Shown piece after piece: positions 26,778-34,985 of a DNA stretch of 64,000 nt. The notes beneath the pieces were generated by a model. The model did not search any database and was not told the DNA's origin. It saw only the letters and a program-made list of their open reading frames with translations. Position numbers and translations under genes: made by a program. Every line of letters starts with the position of its first letter. Positions within the stretch are counted from its first letter, which is position 1. The DNA is from Gimesia fumaroli (GTDB lineage: Bacteria; Planctomycetota; Planctomycetia; Planctomycetales; Planctomycetaceae): NCBI RefSeq assembly GCF_007754425.1, contig NZ_CP037452.1, positions 2,827,164 to 2,891,163 of the forward strand, in the 5' to 3' direction.

Positions 26778-27917
26778 TTAGTTCTCTGACAACTCCTGGG
26801 GAGAACGGAATAGTGTTTCTTCTGGTTCGCTCTCGTTTGAGATCCGGATGATCGCTGGCTTTTCCTCTAGTGAGAGTTCATCTATCGAATTGAAGGTATT
26901 GATTTCCAATGCGTCTTCTTCAGCCTTGACTGCAGGTTGGGACATCACAGGTTTAGAGACCGGGGGTTGAGATACAACTGGCCTGAACTGAATTTCTTCT
27001 TGTTCCTCTTTCAGAGAAGTCTGTGAGATCAGCTTTTGTCTAACAACTGGGGTGGTCGCGTTAAGAGACTGTCTGGGAGTTCTCTCCACTGGTTGTTTCG
27101 CACTGACCAACTGCGTGGTTTGTCTTGCCGGCTGTGTCTTTGCTGGAGTTTCGGCTGGTGTGACTTCGCGTTTGGGGGCCTTCGTTTGAGGAGTTCCCTG
27201 GTTGGCAGCCAGTTTTTGTTCCGGTTTTTGTTCCTGTTTTGCCAGGTAAATATTTTTCATTTCCGCCAATTCTGCAGCGGCCAGACCAGCAGTTTCCAGT
27301 GTGGGGTCTTCTGTTAAGGCCAGATCATATTCTTCCAGTGCGAGTTCGCCTTCTCCTCTTTGAGTGTGGATGTAGGCAAGATTCGCATGTGCTTCTGCAG
27401 GAGGCATGATATTGCGGAAGAGCGTGAAGCTTTCTTTAAACCGCCCTTGATGACCAACGGTTAATGCCAGATTATTGATGATGCGGGAGTTTTTGGCATC
27501 GTTCTGTAATGCTGCTGTAAAGATTTTTTCAGCAGCATCGTATTGTCCCCGTTGGAAGAGTGCGTATCCAAAGTCGTTTAATACTTCCGAGTTGGTCGGA
27601 TCAAGCTGTCGTGCCTGTGTGAAATAGCGTGTGGCTGCAACAGAATCTCCTAAGCGAGAGCAGACAATTCCCAGCCGATGGCAGGCTTTGACACTTTTGG
27701 GATCCTTTTTGAGATGCTTTTCATACTGTTCCCGGGCGGCCAACCATTCATTTTTACTTTCGTATGATCTGCCCGCCGCAAGCATGTTTTGGGGCTTTTT
27801 CTGGCCTGGCAGGGCAGATTTCACTTTGGAAACCTGATTGCCTAGACTGGCACAGCCTTGAATTGAAAATGTGATGAGAAGGATCACAGTTGAACAAAAC
27901 AATCCTTTGTTGTTCAT
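26778..27917 (-). CDS. TPR lipoprotein, TadD-like
   Basis: 379 residues. The signal sequence ends in a lipobox (IQGCAS, Cys about residue 22), so it is a lipoprotein. Residues 40-215 are tandem tetratricopeptide repeats (YEKHLKKDPKSVKACHRLGI and further copies). The rest is a Pro/Thr/Gln-rich tail. It lies downstream of a Tad-type secretin and lipoprotein on the same strand, which points to TadD, the assembly factor of type IVc pili. A hairpin terminator separates it from those genes, so it has its own promoter. Confidence 0.82.
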   Translation of the reverse strand: MNNKGLFCSTVILLITFSIQGCASLGNQVSKVKSALPGQKKPQNMLAAGRSYESKNEWLAAREQYEKHLKKDPKSVKACHRLGIVCSRLGDSVAATRYFTQARQLDPTNSEVLNDFGYALFQRGQYDAAEKIFTAALQNDAKNSRIINNLALTVGHQGRFKESFTLFRNIMPPAEAHANLAYIHTQRGEGELALEEYDLALTEDPTLETAGLAAAELAEMKNIYLAKQEQKPEQKLAANQGTPQTKAPKREVTPAETPAKTQPARQTTQLVSAKQPVERTPRQSLNATTPVVRQKLISQTSLKEEQEEIQFRPVVSQPPVSKPVMSQPAVKAEEDALEINTFNSIDELSLEEKPAIIRISNESEPEETLFRSPQELSEN

Positions 27918-28066
27918 AATTCTGTTCCTGGCGTTGTTTTGACTGACTTAATTTCAAATCAGATCGATTTAGTTGTATGACTTAAATATTCAGTGAAACT
28001 GTTGTTTGGTTTCGTACTAGTCGTTTCAACAGATTGCAGCACCGGGTTGTGCATATGAATGTCATT

Positions 28067-28102
28067 AAAAAGTGGACGGATTCCAAAGAAGAACCCGTCC
28101 AC
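28067..28102 (-). terminator. Terminator after the Tad lipoprotein gene
   Basis: GTGGACGG/CCGTCCAC, an 8-bp stem with a 15-base loop followed on the minus strand by TTTTT. It lies 37 bases past the lipoprotein stop. Confidence 0.82.
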
Positions 28103-28138
28103 CGGATGAAAATATCTCAGCAAAAACCTGTTCTTCGA

Positions 28139-28741
28139 TTAGAAGATACCAGCGCCACCACCACCGATGCCGCCGCCAAATCCTGAACCGAATCCACCGA
28201 ATCCGCCATATCCACCACCACCGTTGTTGCGGTTTCTGAATCCGTTGTTGTAGGTTCGATAAGCTTCAAATCCTTCGAAGCCTGGTGTGAAGGCTGGTGC
28301 CACAACGACGCGTTCGTCAGCATCCTGGACATTCATTGCCTGCAGCATTTTGACGATTACGTTTCGACGGTGCATATCGAGGTCGTCATTTCCGTGAATC
28401 GGATATTTGTATTCATCCGATTCTTTGACGGACATCGAGCTGGGCTGAACAACAACCGGAAAGGGAGTTGAAATCATCCGAACCGCGATTTGTTTGATGT
28501 GATCTTCGCCGGCAGCATTCAGCTTTGCAGTCGCGCCAACGAATTCACTTTCGACAATCACGAAGTCGGAAGCCTCTCCGTTTTCTTCCTGCTTTTGCCA
28601 AATGTCATCACTGATCGTTCCTAAAGGTGCTACAGAATCATAGGGAATCTGAGCGTGATGCTGTTTATGTTGGCAACCACTGACCAGTATTGCTGCCAGG
28701 GCAATAGCAGGCAAACTTGCAATTTTGGGTTGTATAGACAT
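28139..28741 (-). CDS. Lipoprotein with Gly-rich tail (possible Tad pilus CpaD-like subunit)
   Basis: 200 residues. The signal peptide has a lipobox (ILVSGCQ, Cys about 22). The middle (70-145) resembles periplasmic CpaD/OmpA-like folds (a conserved DDLDMHRRNVIVKML helix). The last 40 residues are almost only Gly, Phe and Asn. AAGGAAG precedes the start. It is next to the secretin in the same direction, so it may be the secretin pilotin or CpaD equivalent; similarity is too weak to be sure. Confidence 0.7.
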   Translation of the reverse strand: MSIQPKIASLPAIALAAILVSGCQHKQHHAQIPYDSVAPLGTISDDIWQKQEENGEASDFVIVESEFVGATAKLNAAGEDHIKQIAVRMISTPFPVVVQPSSMSVKESDEYKYPIHGNDDLDMHRRNVIVKMLQAMNVQDADERVVVAPAFTPGFEGFEAYRTYNNGFRNRNNGGGGYGGFGGFGSGFGGGIGGGGAGIF

Positions 28742-28832
28742 CGCTTACTTCCTTGTATTTCTCTCACATCATGAAACTGAGTGTGATTGGAATTTTTATA
28801 GGTATCATTTGGCAAAGAAATAATAACTCGTA

Positions 28833-30509
28833 TTAGTCAGAGAAACCGTAGTCGCCATTGATATAGTATTTGTCAGACTTGGTCTGATGAATATAATCTT
28901 TTTGCTGTTGATGAATACGTTTTTTCTGCATGTACCAGACAGTGCTTCTGTGGTGCACATCCGGCTTGCCTTCAATATTATTCATAAAGAAGAAGTCCAC
29001 ATCACCAGGTTCGGTGACTTCCATACCAGGCAGTACGGTGGGAGCATCTTCCGGTTCCATCGGATGAACCAGCTCAGGGCTGATCAGCACGATCAGTTCG
29101 GTTTCGTCTCGTTGAACAGATTTGTTTGAGAACAGAGGCCCGACCAGAGGAATATCACCAATGAAGGGGACCCGATTCAAATCTCCTCGTTGTTGTTCTT
29201 GAATCAGACCCGCGATTGCCAGTACCTGTCCTTCACGCAGATCAACGGTTGTGCTGACCGATTGGGTGTCGACACCCAGAATTCCGTTGACCGACAGAGC
29301 CGGGTTGACGGTACTGAATGTAGGAGTAACTTGTAATCGAATTCGATCTTTATCAAGCACGGTTGGCAGGAATGTCAGCTGTGTACCAAAGCCTTTGAAG
29401 GTTGTGGTAGCAGCTTGAGCACCACCTACACCGACAACGGTAGGCACTGCGAATTCACCACCCGAGATAAAGTTCGCGGGGCGACCACTGATTGTGACCA
29501 GGTTTGGTTCGGCCAGAATTTTCGCGTAACCATTCTGAGCGAGAGCCGAGATAAACAGGTCGACATGCTTACTGTTGAGTGATGCTGTTACCAGGCCTGT
29601 TCCGCCACCGGCTAATTGTTGTGCGACTCCGGTGAAGATCTGACTGAAGCCAAATTCCCCTGAGTTGACAATTAAGTCTGTGCTGGCAGAACGAGCGGCA
29701 GAGCGGTCGATTTGAGCGATACGAACTTTGAGCATGACCTGTTTTTCACCAGGCACTTTCATCATATCGATGACTGTGGCTTCCGGCAGTTTTGCTCCAT
29801 CAGGGAACGGATCTGCGGCTTCACCCTCTGCGAATAAAGAGCCAGCTCCAACAGCCCCACTACCAACACCGGATCCAGATCCGGAACGGGCACGAATAAT
29901 GGTGATGATTTGTGTTGCTTCCTGTTCATCACGTGCCTGACCTCGAACAATCAGTTTATCCGCAAACGGAATCAGCTGAACTTTACTGTTCGGGAAGAAT
30001 TCGTTGATCATTCTCTGGAACTCGCCGTATTCCATCCGGCGAAGGTCTTCGATTGAATTGTCGCCTTCCACTTTGACTTGCACACTCAAAATCTGGGGAT
30101 TTGCTTCTTCACCCAGCCAGAGAGTCATTGTTGTTGTGCCGGTTTCTTTACCGATCACTTCAACTTCCTGTGCTCCGAAGGCGACGACTTCGATTTTGGT
30201 CGGATCAGCAATCGCGACACGGAAGACGTCCATCTTCATTTTCAAAATTTTAGAATGGCGTTGTTGAACACTGAGCTCAACTTCGGATTCATAAATTCGA
30301 TCAACAAGTTGATGAACTTTTTCTTTTGTTCTAGTGCTTACGACTGGCTTATTTTTCTTTGCTGCTCCAGTTGTAAACCTGGTTGATTTGATTTTTCCTG
30401 GAACAGGAGGAGCTGGCGGTACCTGTGCAGCAAGTGGTGTGGCTGTGATAGCGACACCGCAGGCAAATGCCAGCATTGTGCGTCTTTTCCATGAGGCGTT
30501 TATAGACAT
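28833..30509 (-). CDS. cpaC: Type II/III secretion secretin, Tad/CpaC (RcpA) type
   Basis: 558 residues: signal peptide (about 1-28), an N-terminal BON-like/pilus assembly domain (80-150), and the secretin domain (about 240-470) with EKQVMLKVRIAQIDRS, NLVTISGRPANFISGGEF and the C-terminal RVPFIGDIPLVGPLFSNK signature. It forms the outer-membrane channel of a Tad (type IVc) pilus or related system. GGGAG lies upstream of the ATG. The ~60-residue tail after the secretin domain is unusual and His/Lys/Tyr-rich. TadA, CpaB, CpaE and pilin are not in this window. Confidence 0.9.
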   Translation of the reverse strand: MSINASWKRRTMLAFACGVAITATPLAAQVPPAPPVPGKIKSTRFTTGAAKKNKPVVSTRTKEKVHQLVDRIYESEVELSVQQRHSKILKMKMDVFRVAIADPTKIEVVAFGAQEVEVIGKETGTTTMTLWLGEEANPQILSVQVKVEGDNSIEDLRRMEYGEFQRMINEFFPNSKVQLIPFADKLIVRGQARDEQEATQIITIIRARSGSGSGVGSGAVGAGSLFAEGEAADPFPDGAKLPEATVIDMMKVPGEKQVMLKVRIAQIDRSAARSASTDLIVNSGEFGFSQIFTGVAQQLAGGGTGLVTASLNSKHVDLFISALAQNGYAKILAEPNLVTISGRPANFISGGEFAVPTVVGVGGAQAATTTFKGFGTQLTFLPTVLDKDRIRLQVTPTFSTVNPALSVNGILGVDTQSVSTTVDLREGQVLAIAGLIQEQQRGDLNRVPFIGDIPLVGPLFSNKSVQRDETELIVLISPELVHPMEPEDAPTVLPGMEVTEPGDVDFFFMNNIEGKPDVHHRSTVWYMQKKRIHQQQKDYIHQTKSDKYYINGDYGFSD

Positions 30510-31021
30510 ACTTGTCTCCCAATCCTTTGGACGTCAGTTGTGAGATATTGGAGTTCGTAAATTGTTTATGGATTAACATTCACATTAAACCACGTTTAAT
30601 GGAACCTATTTCAATTTTGTAACCCTGGTGCGACTCAACGTTGTATGTATCGTTTGTGGCCCAATTAATAAGACTGTTGTTTTACAGTTGTTTTGGGGCT
30701 GGCTATCAGGCTTTCTCGTTTTCCCTGAAGTATGATTTGACAGGGATCTATTGTTCTAAGAATTCCAGTAGCATCAGTAATATCGGAAAAAGGTATACGG
30801 GAGGTTAATATTATTTTTGACCTGTTGCCCAGATTATGCATATTTTAAGTTTTTAGTCATTTATGCTGTTTTCTACTTTACCTTTGACGAGTATCAGGTC
30901 GAAAACGATCTATGGTGAGAGACATTGTGCTTTGAGTTCAGAGTAATCATCAATTGTTATCCACCATTTATGCCTAACTAAAAGAGTTGTAAAAACAACA
31001 TAAAATATAAAAGGTGATCTC
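30510..31021. other. Divergent intergenic region
   Basis: 512 AT-rich bases between the secretin gene (minus) and the Cys-rich small protein (plus). They must hold both promoters. No ORF of note, terminator or RNA signature was recognised. Confidence 0.45.
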
Positions 31022-31561
31022 ATGAATGCGAGTTTTGCATTGCTCATCGGTTTAAGTGTATGGCAGTTTGACGGCGAAGTCGTTCCTGCAAACACAGTCA
31101 GTGCTCCCGCAACAATCTCATTAGCATCATGTGAATGTAGTTACCCTGCAGCTCATTCCTGTATGGCTGGTGGGGATTGTCAATCTGGTGGTGGAATTGG
31201 TGCTTGTGGAATGTGTGGCAGTCCATACTGCGATGGTTGCTGTAAGCTCAAAAAACGACCCTGGCTGGACTGTAAAACGACCGGGGATATGTATCCTCAT
31301 TACGCTTACACTCCCGTCTATCATGGTTATTATTACTTTCGACCATACAACTACACGAATATTTTGAGACAAAAGGGAGAGATTATCGCTCTGGGTGGCG
31401 ATCCTAAGGCTCCTTATTCTCATAAAATGTTCTTGCGGATCTATGAGCAGATTGATTTGACTTCATATGAAGAATCTCCCTCAAATGGAGAAGAGCTTCC
31501 AATCCTGGAGCCAATTCATAATCCTCTTCCCAGCCTGGAAGATATTCTGAAAAGTAAGTAG
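31022..31561 (+). CDS. Cys- and Tyr-rich small protein, planctomycete-type hypothetical
   Basis: 179 residues with a hydrophobic N-terminus that could be an uncleaved or poor signal sequence. A cysteine-rich patch follows (about 38-82, with CECS, CGMCGS, CDGCCKLKK), then a Tyr/Pro/His-rich patch (92-113, PHYAYTPVYHGYYYFRPYNY) and an acidic tail. The two CxxC pairs hint at metal binding or disulfides. No known family was recognised. AAAGGTGAT precedes the ATG. It is followed by a strong terminator, so it is probably monocistronic and expressed divergently from the secretin. Confidence 0.75.
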   Translation: MNASFALLIGLSVWQFDGEVVPANTVSAPATISLASCECSYPAAHSCMAGGDCQSGGGIGACGMCGSPYCDGCCKLKKRPWLDCKTTGDMYPHYAYTPVYHGYYYFRPYNYTNILRQKGEIIALGGDPKAPYSHKMFLRIYEQIDLTSYEESPSNGEELPILEPIHNPLPSLEDILKSK

Positions 31562-31606
31562 GTGAATTCTGCTTTACAATGCAGGTTGAGGAATTGAATC
31601 GAAAAT

Positions 31607-31642
31607 AAAAAGATCTGTACCATTGTGTGCAGATCTTTTTTT
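31607..31642 (+). terminator. Intrinsic terminator
   Basis: AAAAAGATCTG paired with CAGATCTTTTT across a 12-base loop, followed by more T. It lies 46 bases past the Cys-rich gene. Confidence 0.88.
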
Positions 31643-31711
31643 ATTGCGTCTCAGCAAAGTAATCGTGAAACGGTTTATCGAAACGCTCAGCTTTACCATT
31701 GAGGGAATGTT

Positions 31712-33364
31712 GTGAAGGAATCTGATTCAGGATCGCTTCCCGCGGAATGGAGCATGGGGCAGCGCGAATGGTATCTGGCAACAGCATGGATCTGGGGCGC
31801 GTGCTTGTGTTTAACTTGCACCGTGACTATTGCTGATCCGGATCTCTGGGGACATACGTTGTATGGTCTGCGGGCAATCGAGCAAGGCGTTCTGGTCGAA
31901 CGAACTGATCCATTCTGTTATACCGAACCGGGTGCGGTCTGGGTCAACCATGAGTGGTTTTCCGAACTCTCCTTTGGCTGGCTCTGGAGCCATTTTGGGA
32001 ATCTCGGTTTGTGGCTCTGGCGTAACTTCTGGCTGCTGGTCATTTTTATTCCCGCCTGGATGGCATTACGAAAATTCCGCGCGAGTCTGGCAGCGGCTGT
32101 TTTACTGCTGGTCTACACCGCATTCTGTCTCTCACAGTTTGTAGTGTTTGTTCGCCCTCAGCTAGCTACCTTTGGTTGCTTTGCACTGACACTGTTTATT
32201 CTCAGGCATTTTCTGGAACATCCACAGTCGAAAGCCATCTGGTATTTGCCTGCCGTGGTGTTGTTTTGGACAAACTCGCACGGTGGTTTTCTCGCTGGCG
32301 TCGGGATGCAGGGAGTCGTGCTGCTCTGGATGGGACTGGGGGTGATGCAATTACGGTATCAACGTCGCGATTTGATTCGCCTGGCGGTTGCCGTCGGCGT
32401 TGCGTGGGCACTGACACTGGTGAATCCATATGGGATTGGCTTGCATCAGATGCTTTGGGATCACTTAATTACCAAACAGATTGTGCGCGAGTGGCAGCCA
32501 CTTTGGGAAGCACAGCAGGCGTTATTGTATTATATTCCCTTTTTCCTGATCGGTCTGGCATTTTTCGGTTCGCGAAAATGGGAGTGGATTGATTTGATTC
32601 TGATCGTTGTAGTTGCCTATCAGGCGGTAAGCCACATCAGGCATGTGGCTTTGCTGGCGATCGCAGTCATTATTTTATTACCACGGCCCATCTCGGATGC
32701 GATTCGTAATCTATTTCCTCATCTGAACCAGCAATGGGCTGGGGATCAGCGGCTTAAATTGCGTTCATTTTTAGTCGGACTTACTGTGCTCACGGTTTGT
32801 GGGTTGGGGATTCATACCGTGGTGAATCTCTGGAAAGAATCGATACCTCCCTGGCAGATTGGTGTCGAAACACAAAGCAGAGCTCCCGGAATGCCTGTTG
32901 CATCGATCACCGTCATGCAGGATGAAGCATTGCATGGCAATATCTTAACCGATTATGGCTGGGCGCAGTATGTGATCTGGCAGACGTTTCCAGAATCACG
33001 GGTTGCCTTTGATGGTCGTTATCGAACGGTTTATTCGGCTAAGCTGGAACAGGAGTTTGTGGATTTTCAAAAGCTGGACGCCACTTCCAAGGGGCCAACT
33101 CCGTTGCTGGATGATTATCCTACCGAAATCTTACTGCTGCCTCGTTCATTACAGGTGCATGGCTATTTGCAACATCGGAGTGATTGGACTCAGATTTATG
33201 CAGACCCGCAGGCGATGCTCTGGGTCAAAATACTTCCCCGTTTCGAGAAGGTCATTACTCGGGCAAAACGGAAACAACTGAATCGACCTGATGTACCAAA
33301 ATGGTGTCTGTTTCCAGCAGACCCTCATGATCATGAAACAGGGAAAGGACAGACAGTTGAGTGA
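31712..33364 (+). CDS. Polytopic membrane protein, GT-C-like (function unknown)
   Basis: 550 residues with about ten predicted membrane helices in residues 25-375, then a ~170-residue soluble C-terminal domain. The first outer loop has DPDLWGHTLYG and WVNHEWFSELSFGW. An early acidic motif of this kind is typical of GT-C membrane glycosyltransferases and mannosyltransferase-like proteins, but no defining catalytic signature is seen, so this is an inference. Start GTG with GAGGG upstream. Confidence 0.75.
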   Translation: MKESDSGSLPAEWSMGQREWYLATAWIWGACLCLTCTVTIADPDLWGHTLYGLRAIEQGVLVERTDPFCYTEPGAVWVNHEWFSELSFGWLWSHFGNLGLWLWRNFWLLVIFIPAWMALRKFRASLAAAVLLLVYTAFCLSQFVVFVRPQLATFGCFALTLFILRHFLEHPQSKAIWYLPAVVLFWTNSHGGFLAGVGMQGVVLLWMGLGVMQLRYQRRDLIRLAVAVGVAWALTLVNPYGIGLHQMLWDHLITKQIVREWQPLWEAQQALLYYIPFFLIGLAFFGSRKWEWIDLILIVVVAYQAVSHIRHVALLAIAVIILLPRPISDAIRNLFPHLNQQWAGDQRLKLRSFLVGLTVLTVCGLGIHTVVNLWKESIPPWQIGVETQSRAPGMPVASITVMQDEALHGNILTDYGWAQYVIWQTFPESRVAFDGRYRTVYSAKLEQEFVDFQKLDATSKGPTPLLDDYPTEILLLPRSLQVHGYLQHRSDWTQIYADPQAMLWVKILPRFEKVITRAKRKQLNRPDVPKWCLFPADPHDHETGKGQTVE

Positions 33365-33427
33365 CAACAGGGAAAGCTGGAGCAGCAGTGGGAATTACCC
33401 CATCATGCAACATAAGAGTTAACTCAC

Positions 33428-33631
33428 TTAGCTGTTCGATTGGGAATCTGAAAAGAGGTCCTGGATCGAAATTCGCTCTGCCAGATCTCCGGAATCGAGT
33501 TGAAACAGGATTTCGTCTCCCTCAATATCAACCACAGTCAAAAACTGATCGCCAATCTGAATTGTATCACCTGGGGAAAGTTCAATTTCTAAACGACGGG
33601 TTACCAAATCTGCCACGTATGAGCCTTTCAT
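33428..33631 (-). CDS. Small beta-rich protein, CsrA-like in pattern (uncertain)
   Basis: 67 residues. The middle, LEIELSPGDTIQIGDQFLTV then VDIEGDEILFQLD, has the alternating strands and turn spacing of CsrA (LxLxxxxGExIxIGDxIxVxV), but the CsrA RNA-binding ends are not clearly present. An in-frame GTG at 33616 with AAAGG may be the real start. It is convergent with the membrane protein gene. Not assigned. Confidence 0.5.
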   Translation of the reverse strand: MKGSYVADLVTRRLEIELSPGDTIQIGDQFLTVVDIEGDEILFQLDSGDLAERISIQDLFSDSQSNS

Positions 33632-33939
33632 CGAGAAACAGTGGTAAAATCTCTTAAAATCAGCCAGGAGACCGGCGATTGCGATTTCTGTACAAATGAT
33701 TCATGGGTTGTCTGGTCTTTGAAGGGGGGAGAGATTAGCAGGAGTTCCCGTTTATGGCAATTGAAACATTTGAAGTACATTAGTTTCGTGAAATGGTTCA
33801 AAAAGACGTAGAGAGTCCCGTTCTGACAAATCAGAGAGTTTATAGTTGCATTTGATAGGTTTTGTGGTTTAGGATTACAGAAGTTTCCATCTTTTCTATT
33901 TCTTCTATCTTCTTTACTGGTATTGCTTTTCTCCAAATT
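33632..33939. other. Intergenic region before manA
   Basis: 308 bases. A minus-strand frame of 102 codons covers most of it and touches the small gene by ATGA, but its translation is Asn/Lys/Phe-rich and unlike a conserved protein. I regard it as non-coding promoter DNA. Confidence 0.4.
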
Positions 33940-34941
33940 ATGTCATTGCAAGAAGTCCAATCGACGGCCACGTTGTTGCCACTGGAGTTTACGCCTTTAT
34001 TAAAGCGGACTCGGTGGGGCGGGGAGCGTCTGGGCACTCAACTGCATAAACTGATTGGAGTTGAGGGCGATTATGGCGAGAGTTGGGAGCTGTCGGATCA
34101 TCCGCAGGCCCTCACACCGATTGCCGGCGGTGAATATGCTGGTTGGACGCTGTCGCAACTGATTCAGAAAAATCCGGATGCCCTGTATGGGACCGGGAAA
34201 TATTTTTCGACGTTTCCACTCTTAATCAAGTTCATTGACGCGACGGACCGTCTTTCGCTTCAGGTCCATCCAGGTGATTCTGAGCAGCTGAATTTTGATG
34301 CCGCTCGATCTGGAAAGTCAGAAGCCTGGGTGATCCTTGATGCTGTTGAAGGTAGCTGTATTTATGCAGGGCTGAAGCCTGGTATTACGGAAACAGAGCT
34401 CAGGCAGCATCTGGAGCAGGGAATCGTTGAAACGTGTCTGCACCGCTATTCTGTCAAGAAGGGGGATTGCGTTTACATTCCCGCCGGGACTCTGCATGCG
34501 ATTGGCGAGGGCGTTCTGTTAGCGGAAGTCCAGCAAACCAGCGATGTGACTTATCGTCTGTTTGACTGGCATCGTCTGGATCAGTCGGGTAACCCGCGAC
34601 CATTGCACATTGAGAACGCCTTTGACTGCATCGACTTCGAACGAGGTCCCGTTGATCTGCTCCAGCCACAGAAACGGTCCGTGGGAACGCATCAGATTGA
34701 AGATCTGCTGGAGTCTGAGCATTTCACGATCCGCCGTCATCATTCCGCAAGTTCGTTTCCGCTCAAATCTCTGAATCAGCCCCAGATTCTGGTTGTACTG
34801 GAAGGAGCAGGGCAGTTGGACTGCAGTGCGGAAACCTATGAACTGTTCCAGGGAAAAACTCTGTTGATACCTGCATCAGCCTCGGATTGCCAGATTCACG
34901 TCGATGGCGAAATGACGTTTCTCGAAGTGGTGCCCACTTGA
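33940..34941 (+). CDS. manA: Mannose-6-phosphate isomerase, class I
   Basis: 333 residues from the ATG at 33940. This start is preferred to one 78 bases upstream, which would add a hydrophobic stretch foreign to this cytosolic enzyme. It interconverts mannose 6-phosphate and fructose 6-phosphate, feeding GDP-mannose synthesis. Metal-site motifs are LSLQVHPGDSEQL and KSEAWVIL, then VYIPAGTLHAIGEGVLLAEVQ with the conserved Glu and His. Length and layout match short bacterial (Bacillus-type) ManA. It is convergent with glnD. Confidence 0.93.
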   Translation: MSLQEVQSTATLLPLEFTPLLKRTRWGGERLGTQLHKLIGVEGDYGESWELSDHPQALTPIAGGEYAGWTLSQLIQKNPDALYGTGKYFSTFPLLIKFIDATDRLSLQVHPGDSEQLNFDAARSGKSEAWVILDAVEGSCIYAGLKPGITETELRQHLEQGIVETCLHRYSVKKGDCVYIPAGTLHAIGEGVLLAEVQQTSDVTYRLFDWHRLDQSGNPRPLHIENAFDCIDFERGPVDLLQPQKRSVGTHQIEDLLESEHFTIRRHHSASSFPLKSLNQPQILVVLEGAGQLDCSAETYELFQGKTLLIPASASDCQIHVDGEMTFLEVVPT

Positions 34942-34985
34942 GCGTGGTGCCTGCTGAATGCCGATTCCCGCTGATTCGGATAGGG

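Noticed and set aside
33628-33936. 102-codon minus-strand frame touching the small CsrA-like gene
   Set aside because: Translation is low-information (Asn/Lys/Phe/Cys mix) and it covers the manA promoter region.
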